Notes under the pieces: model-generated
The model's input: the letters and a program-made list of their open reading frames with translations, nothing else
The model's database searches: none
Told to the model about the DNA's origin: nothing
Translations under genes and position numbers: made by a program
NCBI GenBank assembly: GCA_014529385.2
Contig: CM043970.1
Coordinates: 68,284,567 to 68,348,566 of the forward strand
Direction: 5' to 3'
Source of the DNA: Adiantum capillus-veneris
Taxonomy: Eukaryota; Streptophyta; Polypodiopsida; Polypodiales; Pteridaceae
Length of the DNA: 64,000 nt
Shown: positions 11,879 to 21,077 of the stretch, piece by piece
Position numbering within the stretch: the first letter of the stretch is position 1
Layout: every line of letters begins with the position of its first letter

Positions 11879-12670
11879 ATGGAGCTGGGCCTCGTCGCTT
11901 TTGCCACGAGCCCAGCTCTTCCCGACTCTCCCCGTCATGGCGGAGCTTTGGTCACCAAGCTCGCTTACTCAACACACTCTCTCTGCCTCCCCGCCTCTTC
12001 ATTATATCGAGAAAGCCACCGATATAGTTGTGCTGCAAGGGTACGTGAATGCTCATCCTTCTTCTCACAACCCATGTATAGATGGTGCGCCTACCTTATC
12101 TTCTGCATACTATTAGCCTTTTTTCTGCAAATGCACAGTATGGCAGGTGCTTGCATGCAAATGGGAAAGCTATATGGAGAGATATCTCTCGTTCGGCAAG
12201 CAGATATGTAAATGTGCAGATAGAACAAGCTGCATTAAATACATTACGCAGTGTAGAAAATTTCTTTAGTTCTGGCATAATACAATTTGTAGTTGTGTAT
12301 GCGCACAGCAGCTACTAGCTTTCATGGCAGCTAATCTTGAAGTGTACTGAAAAGATAATCATTGTCTGTCGCATAAATCCTTTTTCTAAACCTTCACAAA
12401 TTTTTGCATTCACTTGCTTTGTATAATTGATTTGTCTTTTTGATTTAACAGCTTCAAACGTTTTGTTGCACTGGCGCTGCAACCACAGTCAAGCCCTCGG
12501 TGCAGAATTTCTGCGGTCTAGGGGATCTTGAAGGCCCGGTTCTTCTGTGTGAAACCCGCACATTGCAATCTGTTATATCCTTATCTGATGCACGAAATGC
12601 TCTTATTTCTGCGGTTGCTGCACTGCAATCCAATCCACCACGTGTATCAAGTGGGATCATTCGTTTTCAG
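11879..12670 (+). CDS. Isochorismate synthase-like (MenF/ICS) gene, 5' exons only
   Basis: I infer two exons. Exon 1 (11879-12040, 54 codons) starts at an ATG and ends at a GTACGT donor; it is rich in Ser/Ala/Leu/Arg and poor in acidic residues, like a chloroplast transit peptide. Exon 2 (12452-12670, 73 codons) follows a pyrimidine-rich TTTAACAG acceptor and ends at CAG/GT. Both junctions are phase 0, so the frame runs through. Exon 2 contains CETRTLQSV, then DARNALISAVAALQSNPP, then SSGIIRFQ, the conserved N-terminal block of plant isochorismate synthase and the PHYLLO MenF module, which convert chorismate to isochorismate in the plastid for phylloquinone and salicylate. The next expected exon (starting VP-) and the chorismate-binding catalytic domain are not visible. 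A truncated LTR element begins about 220 bp after the donor. The gene is either cut off here or continues past a very large intron. Identification is from memory of the family. Confidence 0.6.
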
Positions 12671-12888
12671 GTTGGATTCTGTGAACTCTCTCATTGCCTC
12701 TTGCCTTCAAGGGGTCCAAAATGAGCAAATATGTCATAAAATTCTAATAAATTTTTCCTGCCAAGTTAAAAAAAAGAAAAAAGGCTTTACAAGCTATGAG
12801 AGGCAGGGAGCATAATCTTTTACTTGCATTAAATTACTGAATCATGTTGTAAGTTGTTATGATTTGTAAGTTGAGGCAATTTCTAAAA
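12671..12888 (+). other. Start of intron 2, or noncoding DNA after exon 2
   Basis: Begins with GTTGGATTCTG directly after exon 2. It contains an A-rich stretch (12768-12782) and no recognisable exon. The next element starts near 12889. Confidence 0.4.
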
Positions 12889-12910
12889 CTATATGCAAAA
12901 TTTGCTCTCA

Positions 12911-15249
12911 CTATTGTGCTTGCATCCTTGCAAGCCACTCCAATAATAAGCTGGAGAGATGCTTAAGACATGGACTAGTCTCTCCACGAATGACAATGGG
13001 AGAGTCACTTTTGGCATTGAAAGTGAAATTATTGTCCGCCCAATCAATGAGAGGGTTATGCTTACGAAACCATCGAATGCCAAGAAGCGTATCACATCCT
13101 GAAAGAGGAGACACTACAAATTTTTTGTGAAAGGACGCTTGTTGAACAGTGAATAACACATCAAGGCATTCTCGTGCAATGAGAGAGTCCATACGGGGAG
13201 CGAAGCCCGACACCTCGAGAGGAGTTCCAAGCGGGCTCTTTCAACAAGAGAGTCACCAATCACATCATGCATACTGCCTGAATCAAACAAGACCACCATG
13301 TGTTGACCATTCACATGATCATAAGATTTTATGAGAGACTCATCAACTGGATGATCATGAGAAACTTGGAACACACTAGTGTTCTCATTTATGGCATTAA
13401 CAAAGGATGTGGGTTCTGTGGGTTCTTTAGGTTCGTTGGATGGGTTGTTAGGACATGTGCTCTTTATATGATCCTTGACGTGGCATTGATAACAATGACC
13501 TTCCCTAGAATAAATGACTTGTTCTTTTGCCGTTATGTATCCTTCTAAAATTCCTTGTGCGGCTTCCTCATATGGGGTTAGCTTAGGTTTAGTAAGTGTG
13601 TTATTCATTTTGAGAGTTCTTTTCCGAAAGACTAGAGGAAGATTTGCTAGAAGAGTTACCGTTCTTACTGTTTTGTGGGTTCTGAGGCGTCTGAGAGGTA
13701 CTGTGAGAAGACTTGTTCTTCTTAGGCTTTCCTTTGTTGTGCTTCATCTCTTGGGAGAGAGCAATTGCTACCGCCTTGTTGAGATCCACGGGGTCGAAGA
13801 CTTCTAAATCAAACTTGATATATTCGTCCAACCTAAAAAGGAATGTCTCTTTATGCTCATCATCCGATTTGCGTAATTGGGTGCCGAGCTGCAAAACAAG
13901 GTTAGAGAAAGACATGACTGGCATACCATTTTGCTTGAGATTGTGCCAATCTTCTTTTAACCGCGCTAAGTACTGAGGTGGCATAAACCGTGCCTTGAGC
14001 TTGTCTTCGTGTAGTTACTCGGAACGGAAATAGAGAACGGGAACGGGAGGGTCGGGAATGAGACGGGAACGGGGAGGAGAAGGGGCCCCCGGAACGGGAA
14101 CAGGGCCGGAACGGTCGGCTAAATTAAGGCTTGTATTACCTCCATTCAGCTTAGTCCAAAATCAACTCCTAAACAACCCCAAAACTGTCCCTAAATCTGT
14201 CTCCAAACCTACCCTCAAATTGCCCCAAGTATGGCCCTCCTCCCCTCCCTCCCTCCCTCCCAAACAACCCCAAATCTGCCTCCAAATGCCTACTTTTGCC
14301 CGCTCCGCCCTGCATTCCGTCTTGTTCTCTCTGTTCCGAAATACCGTTCTGGTTACACCCTGTTCCGGAACGGTGTTCCGTTCCCCCGACTCCGTTTTGG
14401 GAATGGGACTCGTCCGGAACACCGTTTTGGAACGTTTGGGTTGTGTTCCGTCCATTCCCTGTTACACTGTGTTTTGGAAGTTGGCCCAAATTGAAGGATA
14501 GGGGCACGTCTTCTTCTAGGTGCGCCATGTGTGATACCAATTAATGGCATCACCAGCAAGGTGTATGGCTGCCATCAAAACCTTGCTATTCCTTGTCTTC
14601 TTATTTGTCGCAAAAAAAGCATTAAATTGATGCAACCAAGAATGAATAACACTAGCATCCATCTTACCGTCGTACTTACTGAACGTCAACTTCTCAGTGA
14701 TGGGGTTGTTGGAGTCCGAATGTCTGCTTGTGCTACCTGATGAACTGCCAACATCTTTGATCGGCTCGGGCTTCAAGGTGAGTACTTGTAGGACCAACTC
14801 TTGCATGCGTTGGTTTCTCTGCGCCTCACGCTCTAACTCCAAGGCTGCTCGTCTGTCTTTGGCCACTATTCGTTGGGCTTCGCGTGCTTACTCACGCTCT
14901 AGCTCAATAGCTGCCTTTCTTTCTTCGGCCGCCAAGCACGCCTGCTCACGCTCACGCTCAAAGGCTATCTTTCTTTCTTTGGCCGCCAAACGCGCTTGCT
15001 CACGCTCACGCTCTAAGGCTTTCTTTCTTTCTTCGTGCTCGCGATCCAAAGCGGCGTGTTGTGCTTCTTATTGTAGCATCATGTCCATCATCGTCTTGAC
15101 CAAAGCCTCCATAGGATTTGGTGCAAACTGTGGTGTAGATGGGGAAGAGGGAGGGTCGGAAAACCTCCTGGTGGGGAAAATTCTTCTTCACCACCTCCAT
15201 GCTCATCACCTTCACGCAAAGTATTCATTTCGCTTCGGGTGATGACCAT
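12911..15249 (-). pseudogene. gag-protease polyprotein of LTR copy 1, broken
   Basis: The start ATG (15247-15249) is set by alignment with copy 2; both begin MVITRSxM and soon reach EEEFSPP or DEEFSPP. A Glu/Arg-rich segment with repeated 'ERE' follows (about 14870-15080; in-frame stops near 15070 and 14890). The capsid-like region has TEKLTFSKYDGKMDA, IHSWLHQFNAFFAT and AGDAINWYHTW (14866 to 14540), and resumes after the insertion with MPPQYLARLKEDW (13984). A CCHC zinc knuckle, CYQCHVKDHIKSTC, lies near 13470-13510. The protease region has VVLFDSGSMHDVI (near 13290), where D-S-G is the aspartic protease active site, followed after a frameshift by LLGIRWFRKHNPLIDW (near 13050). No reverse transcriptase, RNase H or integrase follows. 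The product would have packaged and processed retroelement RNA; it is now non-functional. Confidence 0.85.
14007..14484. mobile_element. GGAACGG-rich insertion in gag copy 1
   Basis: Comparison with intact gag at 24590-24610 shows about 475 bp inserted between CTTGTCTT and GGAAG. Its ends read GTGTAGTTAC on the left and GTTACACTG on the right, so the reverse complement of the right end (CAGTGTAAC) resembles a hAT-type terminal repeat. The left half is full of GGAACGG/GGGAACGG and the right half of CCGTTCC, giving a fold-back character. A possible imperfect target duplication (TGTCTT/TGTTTT) is too weak to rely on. It is related in composition and in its left end (AGTTACCCGGAACG) to the sequence at 17995-18110. 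Long ORFs over it are artefacts. Confidence 0.6.
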
Positions 15250-15516
15250 ACACTGAGATCTTGGGTACTTAAGTTCTCGAGGAACTTGGGGTCTTGAGGT
15301 TCTTGGTTCTTGAGTTCTTGAGGTCTTGAGGTTCTTGAGGTACTTGAGTTCTTTCTTTAGCTTGCAATCTGTGGTAGAGAATGCTTTTCTCTTATCCGAG
15401 CTCGACTCTACACTACGGACGCACCCCTTGGTGGCCTTGCACTCACACCAAGGTTGCTTTTCCCACCTCACGTCGATTGGCCGGCCGCTAAGTGCACGGT
15501 CCGCTCTCAATGAGTG

Positions 15517-15961
15517 CTCCGAACTGTGCTCAAGGGTTCCTTTTACTTACGGAAGGAAGAGCCTTCCGTTCCTTTAGTGAGAGTGCAATGATCACAAACA
15601 AAGTGAATGACACTGTGAATGAAGGTGCTGAGAGAGAGAGAGAGAAATGAAATGAAATGTTATATTAACGTCTTCAAAAGGCCATAATGACCTATGAGAC
15701 CCGAAAGTTACAAAGTGGTGGATCTGATACAAAGTCAGAGTAACAAAATAGCCTAATAACAGTACAAAACAAAGATATCTACTATGGGGGCCTAAGTTGG
15801 TCGATGTGAGCCAAGCATAAGACTAAGCGGGAAAATTTGGGTGGCTTGTTGGGATGGCTGAATCACAAGAGATCTAGCATCGGTCGTTGGTGAATCTCAT
15901 CAATTTCCTCCATGGTTAGTAGTCTGACCGGGCGTCGTGCATGCCTGGCCAGCGTGCTCCG

Positions 15962-15998
<37 letters not shown>

Positions 15999-16975
15999 AT
16001 ACGACACCAGACGGTTCTCAAACCCTCCTCCAAGGGCCCCCCTCTCTATTGCGAGAGAGGTCTATGCTATTGATTGCACAAATCTGGTACAATGGTCTAA
16101 ATGCAATGGACTTGCCGACGATGTCGACGACAATGATGGGGCGACGACGAGGACGAGGACGGGCTGAAATCTGAAAACGCTAGGGCTGAATTCTGTAAAT
16201 CTGCTAAGTGCTGCTGAATTCTGACACTGTGTCGACGATGGCGACGACGCGACGATGATGCGTTGAAAACGCAGATGCTGAAATCTGTGGACAGCGGGGT
16301 TGAATCTTAAAACGCTGGTTGATTTGACGGTACAGCGAGAATCTACTGCGGGTAGGTAAGATCTGCGAGGCTAGGGACGGGATCTGCTGTGTCTAAGTGC
16401 TGAAAATTGAAAACGCTGATGCAATGGGCTGATTTGACGCTGGAAAATTGCAAAGGCTAGGCAATCTGAAAAAATGCCAGGTGAACTGCAGCAAAAAAGC
16501 CAAGTCTGCTGTCTGTTGAAAACGCTATGCTGAATCTGTTGTAGAAAATGCTAAACTGGTGTGCAACCAAAACGCTATTTGCTTCCTGGCTGGAAAATGC
16601 TAGGCCTCGTGCCAATCTTGCTGAGAAGGTGCACCGCAAGTTGCTAGAACTTCTGCTGCCTCTTCTGCCAAAAAGTGCTAGCGCTAGGTGTTTATAGATG
16701 CTTAGGAAATTTTCCCTTCCGAGTTTTCCAACAAAAGTCAATTATTAATAATAAGTGAAAAATGGATAAATAGGGAAAATGGGTTCTGTGCACTGTAAAA
16801 TGCTCATGATGGATACTGACTGTCATGCTGTGTGCAACCAGAGGATATAAGTGCCTGGATATGCACGGCCTTCTCACAGGCTCACAAAGGTGCCAGAACA
16901 CTTCCTAAGCTAACCTGAACCCTAGACTTGAAGTAGCTTGTCCACATGCACATAGGGTTAGATGTGCACGTGACA
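15517..16975 (-). repeat. 5' LTR of copy 1, edge deleted and split by a LINE
   Basis: It matches the LTRs at 21078-22261 and 25779-30872 in order: GAACTGTGCTCAAGG, GATCACAAACAAAGTGAATG, TACGACACCAGA, many short motifs of the type GCTGAAAACGCTAGG, AATAATAAGTGAAAAATG, TGTGTGCAACCAGAGGATAT, and CACGTGACA at its outer end (16975). It is clearly more diverged from the other two LTRs than they are from each other. A LINE fragment lies in its GA tract at 15646-15962. Confidence 0.85.
15646..15962 (-). mobile_element. 5'-truncated LINE inserted in a GA tract
   Basis: On the minus strand it carries the last ORF2 codons (MEEIDEIHQRP-like) and the 3' untranslated region of the same LINE family as 31473-34320, ending in an (ATTTC)n tail at 15645-15660. 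GA repeats lie on both sides (15630-15645 and 15965-15995). The empty versions of this site in the two younger LTRs (about 21247-21269 and 25948-25970) are short GA-rich tracts. So the LINE entered a GA tract, and the flanking GA repeats are target DNA. Confidence 0.85.
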
Positions 16976-17062
16976 TTCGTTCTCATTGACTGTGAGAGTC
17001 GATCCCATTCTTTCTTTACCTCTTCCTCATAGGTTGAAGGAAGGAATTGTGCATAGAACTCC
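16976..17062 (-). pseudogene. Fragment of another retrotransposon gag
   Basis: The minus frame reads LLQEFYAQFLPSTYEEEV and KKEWDRLSQSM, the helical pattern of a retrotransposon gag (PF03732-like) domain. It is wedged between the outer end of the copy 1 LTR (16975) and another LTR (17063), so it is a remnant of an older element that served as target for both. Confidence 0.55.
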
Positions 17063-17608
17063 TGTAACAAACTTGGACACCCCAAGTCAAGATTTTACCA
17101 TGACATAGTAGAGATTCACTTCAAAACAGTATAAAGACGACACGGCCCGGCATAGTTTTGTGCCCACAGGTATTGGCCCCAAAGAATGGCGTCCCTTTCA
17201 GTATTTCTTTTTATCTGTGTTCAAAGTACAAAGAGGGCCCGCGGGTCTCACTTTCAGACTCTGCATCTTGAGGCTCTGAGAAGTGAGCCCCTAAGGCCAC
17301 TTATAAAAGTTACATAGGGTTGCTAAAAGTAGAGCCCCCAAAAGCTTTAAATTCCAAAAGAAATAAGTTTCCAAAAGCAACTGGGCGTCCAAACTTGCAA
17401 AAAGCTATTAGTGTAATTCCCGGCCAGTCCGTACGATTGTCAGCGTGATTGGCGGAGATCCGTACAGTCAACATGATTTGCGGAAATCCGTACGCCAGCC
17501 ACGTTAGCAACCACTTTGCATTATTTTCTTATGTCCCCGGGGTCCCCTCGTCTCTTGGCCAATAAGTTGGGACAACTTGTAGGGCTGCCATGTCACCAGT
17601 TTGTGACA
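17063..17608 (-). repeat. LTR of a second family (D1) with adjacent polypurine tract
   Basis: Bounded by TGTAACAAAC on the left and TTTGTGACA on the right (TG...CA on both strands). To the right lies TATCCCCCTCTTGAAAG, on the minus strand CTTTCAAGAGGGGGATA, a polypurine tract directly before the LTR start. The same LTR and tract occur at 41605-42273. It contains TATTGGCCCCAAAGAATGGC and several short GTCCGTAC-type motifs. Confidence 0.7.
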
Positions 17609-17990
17609 TATCCCCCTCTTGAAAGAATTGTAATCGCCCTCGATTACACCTGCAAAAATAGACAGACTGTTAATACCGATGCACTAGACACGACACATCT
17701 AGCACTTGTATAAATCGACAGTCACATCACTGGACATCACAGGACATCACTTGACATCACAGGACATCACATAACAAATCACATTCAAATTCATTCCAAA
17801 TCTCAGACCATGATTAATCGGCAACGTATTTAGTAATCGCATCTAGATCCATTCCGGACCTCACGGATGCCCGATTAACTAATCCTTATTGCAATCCTGT
17901 CTAGAGAGATTTATGAGACCGAAATGCTGCAATTATTTCGTCTTTCAGTTCCTGCACTCGGACAAGTCAAGTACAAAGCAACAAAGTTAC
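17609..17990 (-). other. Internal remnant next to LTR D1, with a small minisatellite
   Basis: After the polypurine tract the sequence GAATTGTAATCGCCCTCGAT is shared with 42290-42310, showing a common internal region. At 17718-17772 a ten-base motif of the type GGACATCACA is repeated about five times. No coding sequence is visible; the rest of the element and its other LTR are missing. Confidence 0.55.
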
Positions 17991-17994
17991 CCAA

Positions 17995-18110
17995 GTTACC
18001 CGGAACGAGAACGGGGGCCTCAGGAACGTTTCTGGACCCCCCCCCCCCCCCCCCCCCCCCCCCCTCAAAAAGGGGAATGGGAATGGGGGCTGGAATGGTA
18101 AGCTTAAAAT
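17995..18110. mobile_element. GGAACG-rich element fragment with a 28-base poly(C)
   Basis: Starts AGTTACCCGGAACGAGAACG, matching the left end of the insertion at 14007, and ends in GGGAATGGGGGCTGGAATGG. It is interrupted by an uninterrupted run of 28 C (18037-18064). Stretches of proline in the reading frames are artefacts of this run. Confidence 0.5.
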
Positions 18111-18623
18111 ATGCTTAAATTAGGTTGGATTTAACCTATATGTTAGTAGAGAGCCATACACATCCATTAGTCTAAGTAGAATCCTATTTTAGCATCTTTG
18201 CAATGATTCTTAAGTCTTAAGGCTTACACGCGATTGGGCAATACTCAATACATGAATTGGGATCATTCTTTACAAAAGCATCTTGATTCTTCATAGAAAG
18301 AACATTAACTCAAAGTTGAAGAATAGAGTTCAGACTCCACACAAAAGCTTGGACCAAAAAGATGATAGATCATAGATTATAAAGATGGCTTACAAGGCCA
18401 GCCAAGGCGCTACAAAAAGACATGTAGAGGCTAGAGTGCTAATTTCTAAATAACAACTGTAAGAGTCACTATGTGACATGTCAAAACTCAATCACTCATA
18501 TGGTAGTGCAATACAAAAAGGGGGCAAAGCCGGCGGCCACAAAGGAAACAAATATCAAAAACCAATGAGCAATGAGTCATGACTCATGCCTGATGTTCAC
18601 CTGTGGGTACGGATAGAAGAGCA
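18111..18623. other. Noncoding flank of the hAT element
   Basis: No ORF with recognisable motifs and no repeat structure that I can see. If the hAT transposase stop is near 18624, its 3' untranslated region and terminal repeat should lie in this stretch, but I cannot identify the end. Confidence 0.4.
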
Positions 18624-18851
18624 TCACACCTCCCAATCTGTAGTGGATTCTTGGACGTCGTGAATATCATCCCAATCCTCCTGCATAGGCTCATCCTCAT
18701 GCGTAGATCCTCCTGCCTCTCCAAGCACCTTTGCCTCTGCCTCCATCTCCCACTGTAGAAAAGGATCCGTCACTTTGGATATTGACTTGCAAAGCATTCT
18801 TAAGGTCATTTGCTTTCTCCGCTCCAAGTCGGTTTCTCTTTCTAGATGCAA
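18624..18851 (-). pseudogene. hAT transposase, C-terminal segment
   Basis: The minus strand reads ASRKRNRLGAEKANDL, then after a frame change DPFLQWEMEAEAK and an acidic tail ending TTDWEV. Plant hAT transposases finish their dimerisation domain with KRNRLxxxKANDLV and an acidic tail of this type. The segment is cut from the rest of the domain by the solo LTR at 18852-19614 and rejoins at 19615. Confidence 0.8.
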
Positions 18852-19614
18852 TGTCACAAGGCGGGGCACCACGTGCCAATAGAAAAGAACAGATTGAACA
18901 ACTTTAAGCACTTCAAATAACAACTGAAGTGAAATGGAGAGAGAGACGGCACGCGACACGGAGTGGCGGAATTCCACCCCAGAGAGTATTGGCCCCAAAC
19001 CTTGGCGCCCCTTTCGGTATTTCTTTATATTGCATCAACACAGTACAAGCCGGTACTCCAGACTCTGCACCTTCTCCAAAAAGCATGCCAGAGAATGAGC
19101 CCTAGCCTCATATTTAAAGGCCCTTGGCCTAAAAAGCAGTTTACATGAAAAGCTTTCAAAATCAAAAGCTTCTGGTCCAAAAAGCAGTTTACATGAAAAG
19201 TTTTCAAACTCAAAAGCTTATGGCCAAAAAGCAATGCCAAAAGCTGCCAGCGCAATTTATGGAAATCCGTACAGCCTGCCACGTCATCAGCCAGCGCAAT
19301 TTTCGGAATGTCTGTTGCCTTAGGGTTAGGGTTTTTGGCAGAAATTAGGGTTTGCAGGTTTTAGGGTTAGGGTTTTCAGAATTAGGGTTTGCAGCAGTTA
19401 GGGTTTTTGGCAGAAATTAGGGTTTGGCAGGTTTTAGGGTTAGGGTTTCTAGAATTAGGGTTTTTGGCAGAAATTAGGGTTAGGGTTTTCTGCACTCGGG
19501 CAACCACGTCATCACTCTGTGACACTTCTTCTGTTGCTTGTTCTTCTTCGGGTTTAGGCCCCTCGGCCGGTAGCTCCGTTCTTCAGTAGGTCGACACGTC
19601 AGCAGTTTGTTACA
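18852..19614. mobile_element. Solo LTR inserted in the hAT gene, exact 5-bp target duplication
   Basis: The 763-bp unit begins TGTCACAAGG and ends TTTGTTACA, and is flanked by TGCAA on both sides (18847-18851 and 19615-19619). Removing it and one TGCAA restores the hAT frame from the SHIA- segment to ASRKRNRL. It shares GTATTGGCCCCAAA and the TTTCTTTAT region with LTRs at 17063 and 41605. It contains a telomere-like minisatellite at about 19318-19490. No internal retroelement region is present, so it is a solo LTR formed by LTR-LTR recombination. Confidence 0.85.
19318..19490 (+). repeat. TTAGGGTTT-type minisatellite in the solo LTR
   Basis: The motif TTAGGGTT recurs more than a dozen times in a longer unit built of TTAGGGTTTTTGGCAGAAA and GCAGGTTTTAGGGTTAGGG. 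It resembles plant telomere repeats (TTTAGGG) but is interrupted and lies inside an LTR, so it is probably not derived from a chromosome end. Confidence 0.8.
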
Positions 19615-21077
19615 TGCAATGTGGCTATATACAGTGTACACTCCACAATTGCTCCAAGCAAGAGGAGCACCGCTTGGCTGAGAATACGGACGGCAAGTCG
19701 CTGAAAATCGGGACCATTTGAACCATTTTCTTGCCACCACAAGACGGAGGAAAGCTTGGTTCGATCAATTTGGGCATCGGTTGTCCCAAATGATCCTCGT
19801 ATATCCCTTTAAAATGGAGCTGATCCTTGATTTTGCGCTCATGTCACAATCAAGGTGAAGCTTCTTCAAGATGGTGTTTTAATGTGTGTGTACCTCTGAA
19901 TCATGCTCCTGCCCTGCACCATGGAACTCTGGGTCCAACACAAAAGCTGCACCATGAAGAGGTGAACTATAGGCATTCCACTTGCTGCTACTGCAAAGGT
20001 CTTTGATTTCTTCGAGCCTATCTGGGTCCTTCTCATGATCTTCAAGCGCCTCGACCATGCGATCCATTGCTTCATAGACCTTGCCAATGCAAGGTTGCAT
20101 ACCATCCATCACTCTAAGCAAGTGGATCACTGGTTTCACCATTTTGTCAATAGTCTTTAGGGACTCCTAGAACTCAGGATCCTCTACCTTCCCTGTACAA
20201 ATGATCCCTACGATTGTACTTGCATGGGAAGTCTCAGCAAACTCTGTACTGATGAAGAGCTGCCGCACTGCACTTTGACACTCTACAAAGCGGCTTACCA
20301 TTAGATAGTTGTAGACGAAGCGTGTCTCACAATACTTTAGAAGCACTTTGCCCCCCGACCGCTTCAAGAACTCTGCTCGAAGTATGTTGTGGTTGTTGAT
20401 GAAAGCAACCACCTTGGACGTGGATGCAATAAGAGGCTCTATCGAAGGTAGTTTGCTGAAATCCTTTAAGAGGTTGTTAAGGCAATGTGCCATGCAAAAG
20501 GACACCGTGATGTGAGGATAAGCGCCTTCCAAAATAGCTCTGGCTGCCCTGTTTGATGCCTCCCCATCGGTGACTAGACCTATCACAAGGTCCGACCCAA
20601 TGGTCTCTATGGCAGATGCCCACTCGCCTGCAAGGAATTTGTTGATTTCCTTGTCTCTGTGGCATCATGGGAGTGGGCAAAATACATCTCCCCTTTGGAA
20701 TAGGCAACAATGCCGTGGATGGACCTCCTCCTTGTGTCGCTCCATCCATCCGCAATGAGGGTCACGCCATACTTCGTCCATTGCCTCTTCATGTTGAAGG
20801 TTGCCATCTCCACAACGGCCTTCTCTCTATCGAGGAGAGTAGTGCGGAGGGCCTCGAAAGAGGGTGGCACATAGCGTGCCTCATACTCTCCAATCCTCGT
20901 GCACATTGTCTTGAGGTACTCTGACCTACACAATGCACACAAGAGGTATTAGGTTTACTATTTAGATGAGAATGAGAATCGAGATGGCAAATCATGAGAG
21001 AATGAGTCTTACCGAGCCTTTATGAAGGGGATGTGATCATGATAGAAAAAGCGGGCAACACCTGCATCCACATCCTT
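19615..21077 (-). pseudogene. hAT transposase, central catalytic region (DUF659 type)
   Basis: In minus-strand order: VDAGVARFFYHDHIPF (about 21060 to 21015); an 87-bp intron with GTAAG donor and TTGTGTAG acceptor (21012 to 20926); SEYLKTMCTRIGEYEARYVPP; LIADGWSDTRRRSIHGIVAY (near 20750), the DUF659 block; then, after a frame change, LVTDGEASNRAARAIL and CMAHCLNNLLKD (near 20500), AFINNHNILRAEFLK, CETRFVYNYLMVSRF, WNAYSSPLHGAAFVLDPEFH (near 19950), and VLWWQENGSN with LAVRILSQ (near 19720), the hATC dimerisation domain. These are the standard regions of plant hAT transposases, which bind terminal repeats and cut and join transposon DNA in the nucleus. Frameshifts and stops (for example near 20600 and 20150) and two insertions make it a pseudogene. 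Confidence 0.88.
21073..21077. repeat. Target-site duplication, left side of the large LTR element
   Basis: TCCTT here pairs with TCCTC at 30873-30877 (one mismatch) on either side of the element. Joining the hAT sequence across the element restores ...RKEDV / DAGVARFF in frame. Confidence 0.75.

Larger units (their letters stand above)
12889..16975 (-). mobile_element. Truncated gag-protease LTR retrotransposon (copy 1)
   Basis: Minus-strand order is 5' LTR (16975 to 15517), gag (15249 to about 13600), zinc knuckle and protease (to 12911), then an abrupt end near the isochorismate synthase-like exon. It belongs to the same family as the complete element at 21078-30872, with matching gag, protease and LTR sequence. 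It lacks the 3' LTR and everything downstream of protease. Its LTR-to-leader boundary is also gone: compared with the complete copy, about 240 bp containing the 3' LTR edge and primer-binding site are missing, and the join lies at the heptamer ATGAGTG that flanks that segment in the complete copy. Two later insertions break it, a GGAACGG-rich element at about 14007-14484 and a LINE fragment at 15646-15962. Confidence 0.85.

Noticed and set aside
14058-14559. Six overlapping ORFs of 68-147 residues over the GGAACGG-rich insertion
   Set aside because: Their composition follows the repeated words on both strands, and the segment is an insertion in gag. No domain is visible.
14697-15242. 181-residue plus-strand ORF rich in Ser and Arg
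   Set aside because: It is the antisense of the Glu/Arg-rich gag segment read from 15249 on the minus strand.
19318-19490. Ancient chromosome end
   Set aside because: The TTAGGG words are interrupted by a longer unit and lie inside an LTR with an exact target duplication, so they came with the LTR.
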